Of a stretch of DNA of 42,559 nt, positions 42,559 to 42,559 are shown piece by piece. Each line of letters opens with the position of its first letter. The stretch's first letter is position 1. The notes under the pieces are model-generated. The model was not told the origin of the DNA. It did no database searches and saw only the letters and a program-made list of their open reading frames with translations. Source of the stretch: an uncultured Clostridia bacterium (GTDB lineage: Bacteria; Bacillota_A; Clostridia; TANB77; CAG-508); NCBI GenBank assembly GCA_934130705.1, contig CAKOYL010000003.1, forward strand, positions 1 through 42,559, written 5' to 3'. The translations under genes and the position numbers were made by a program.

Positions 42559-42559
42559 C

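Noticed and set aside
1..42559. Reassignment of TGA to tryptophan or glycine
   Set aside because: All genes read through at normal length under the standard code and the tryptophan codons I checked are TGG. Only the absence of TGA stops is supported.

Overview
The window is about 42.6 kb of very AT-rich DNA, roughly a quarter G+C by eye. It holds 39 protein genes, and 35 of them lie on the minus strand. The organism looks like a spore-forming Firmicute of the class Clostridia. It carries spoIIID, the spore protease gene yabG, a yabG-veg pair as in Bacillus subtilis, a SpoVD-like transpeptidase, a dnaG-rpoD operon with a sigma-H-type promoter, and a sigma-K-type promoter at yabG. The extreme AT content and compact gene packing would fit an uncultivated gut lineage, but that is inference. 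No tRNA, rRNA, CRISPR array or intact insertion sequence was seen.

Layout, left to right. 1-8.1 kb: a minus-strand run for DNA repair and housekeeping (ogg-type glycosylase, addB, pgeF, an MFS transporter, an S66 peptidase, a family 4 uracil-DNA glycosylase) that ends in a short tandem repeat. 8.1-12.5 kb: yitT-like gene, radical SAM gene, rnc, veg, yabG, spoIIID. 12.7-14.7 kb: two plus-strand genes, one a compositionally odd orphan and one a large FAD protein. 14.7-18.6 kb: cysteine desulfurase, patatin lipase, WG-repeat protein. 18.7-24.3 kb: surface thioester/SpaA protein with its sortase, a two-component system, an MscS channel. 24.3-29.2 kb: rpoD, dnaG, a small alarmone synthetase, an M23 peptidase. 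29.4-32.3 kb: an XRE regulator (+), an M15/peptidoglycan-binding enzyme, a second sortase, rsmA. 32.4-35.2 kb: comM (frameshifted), dprA, yraN. 35.3-37.6 kb: class B penicillin-binding protein (+). 37.6-42.6 kb: an Rpn-like nuclease with a lost catalytic residue, ispH, ispG, an orphan WalR-like regulator, and a GH94 enzyme cut by the window edge.

The most unusual signals concern translation. None of the 39 genes ends in TGA (33 TAA, 6 TAG). Two genes, the thioester surface protein and yraN, have good Shine-Dalgarno sites and family-correct N-termini only if AUA is the start codon, and the M23 peptidase looks as if it starts at AUU. Other points for follow-up are: a surface protein that stops right after its LPxTG motif; a terminator-like hairpin that swallows the ribosome site of the yitT-like gene; a one-base insertion inside the ComM P-loop; a Glu-to-Gly change in the active site of the Rpn-like nuclease; a repeat that supplies the last residues of the uracil-DNA glycosylase; and a higher-GC orphan gene with an unusual double-armed terminator.

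Promoter and terminator calls are consensus matches read by eye. Protein calls rest on motif recognition, without database searches.
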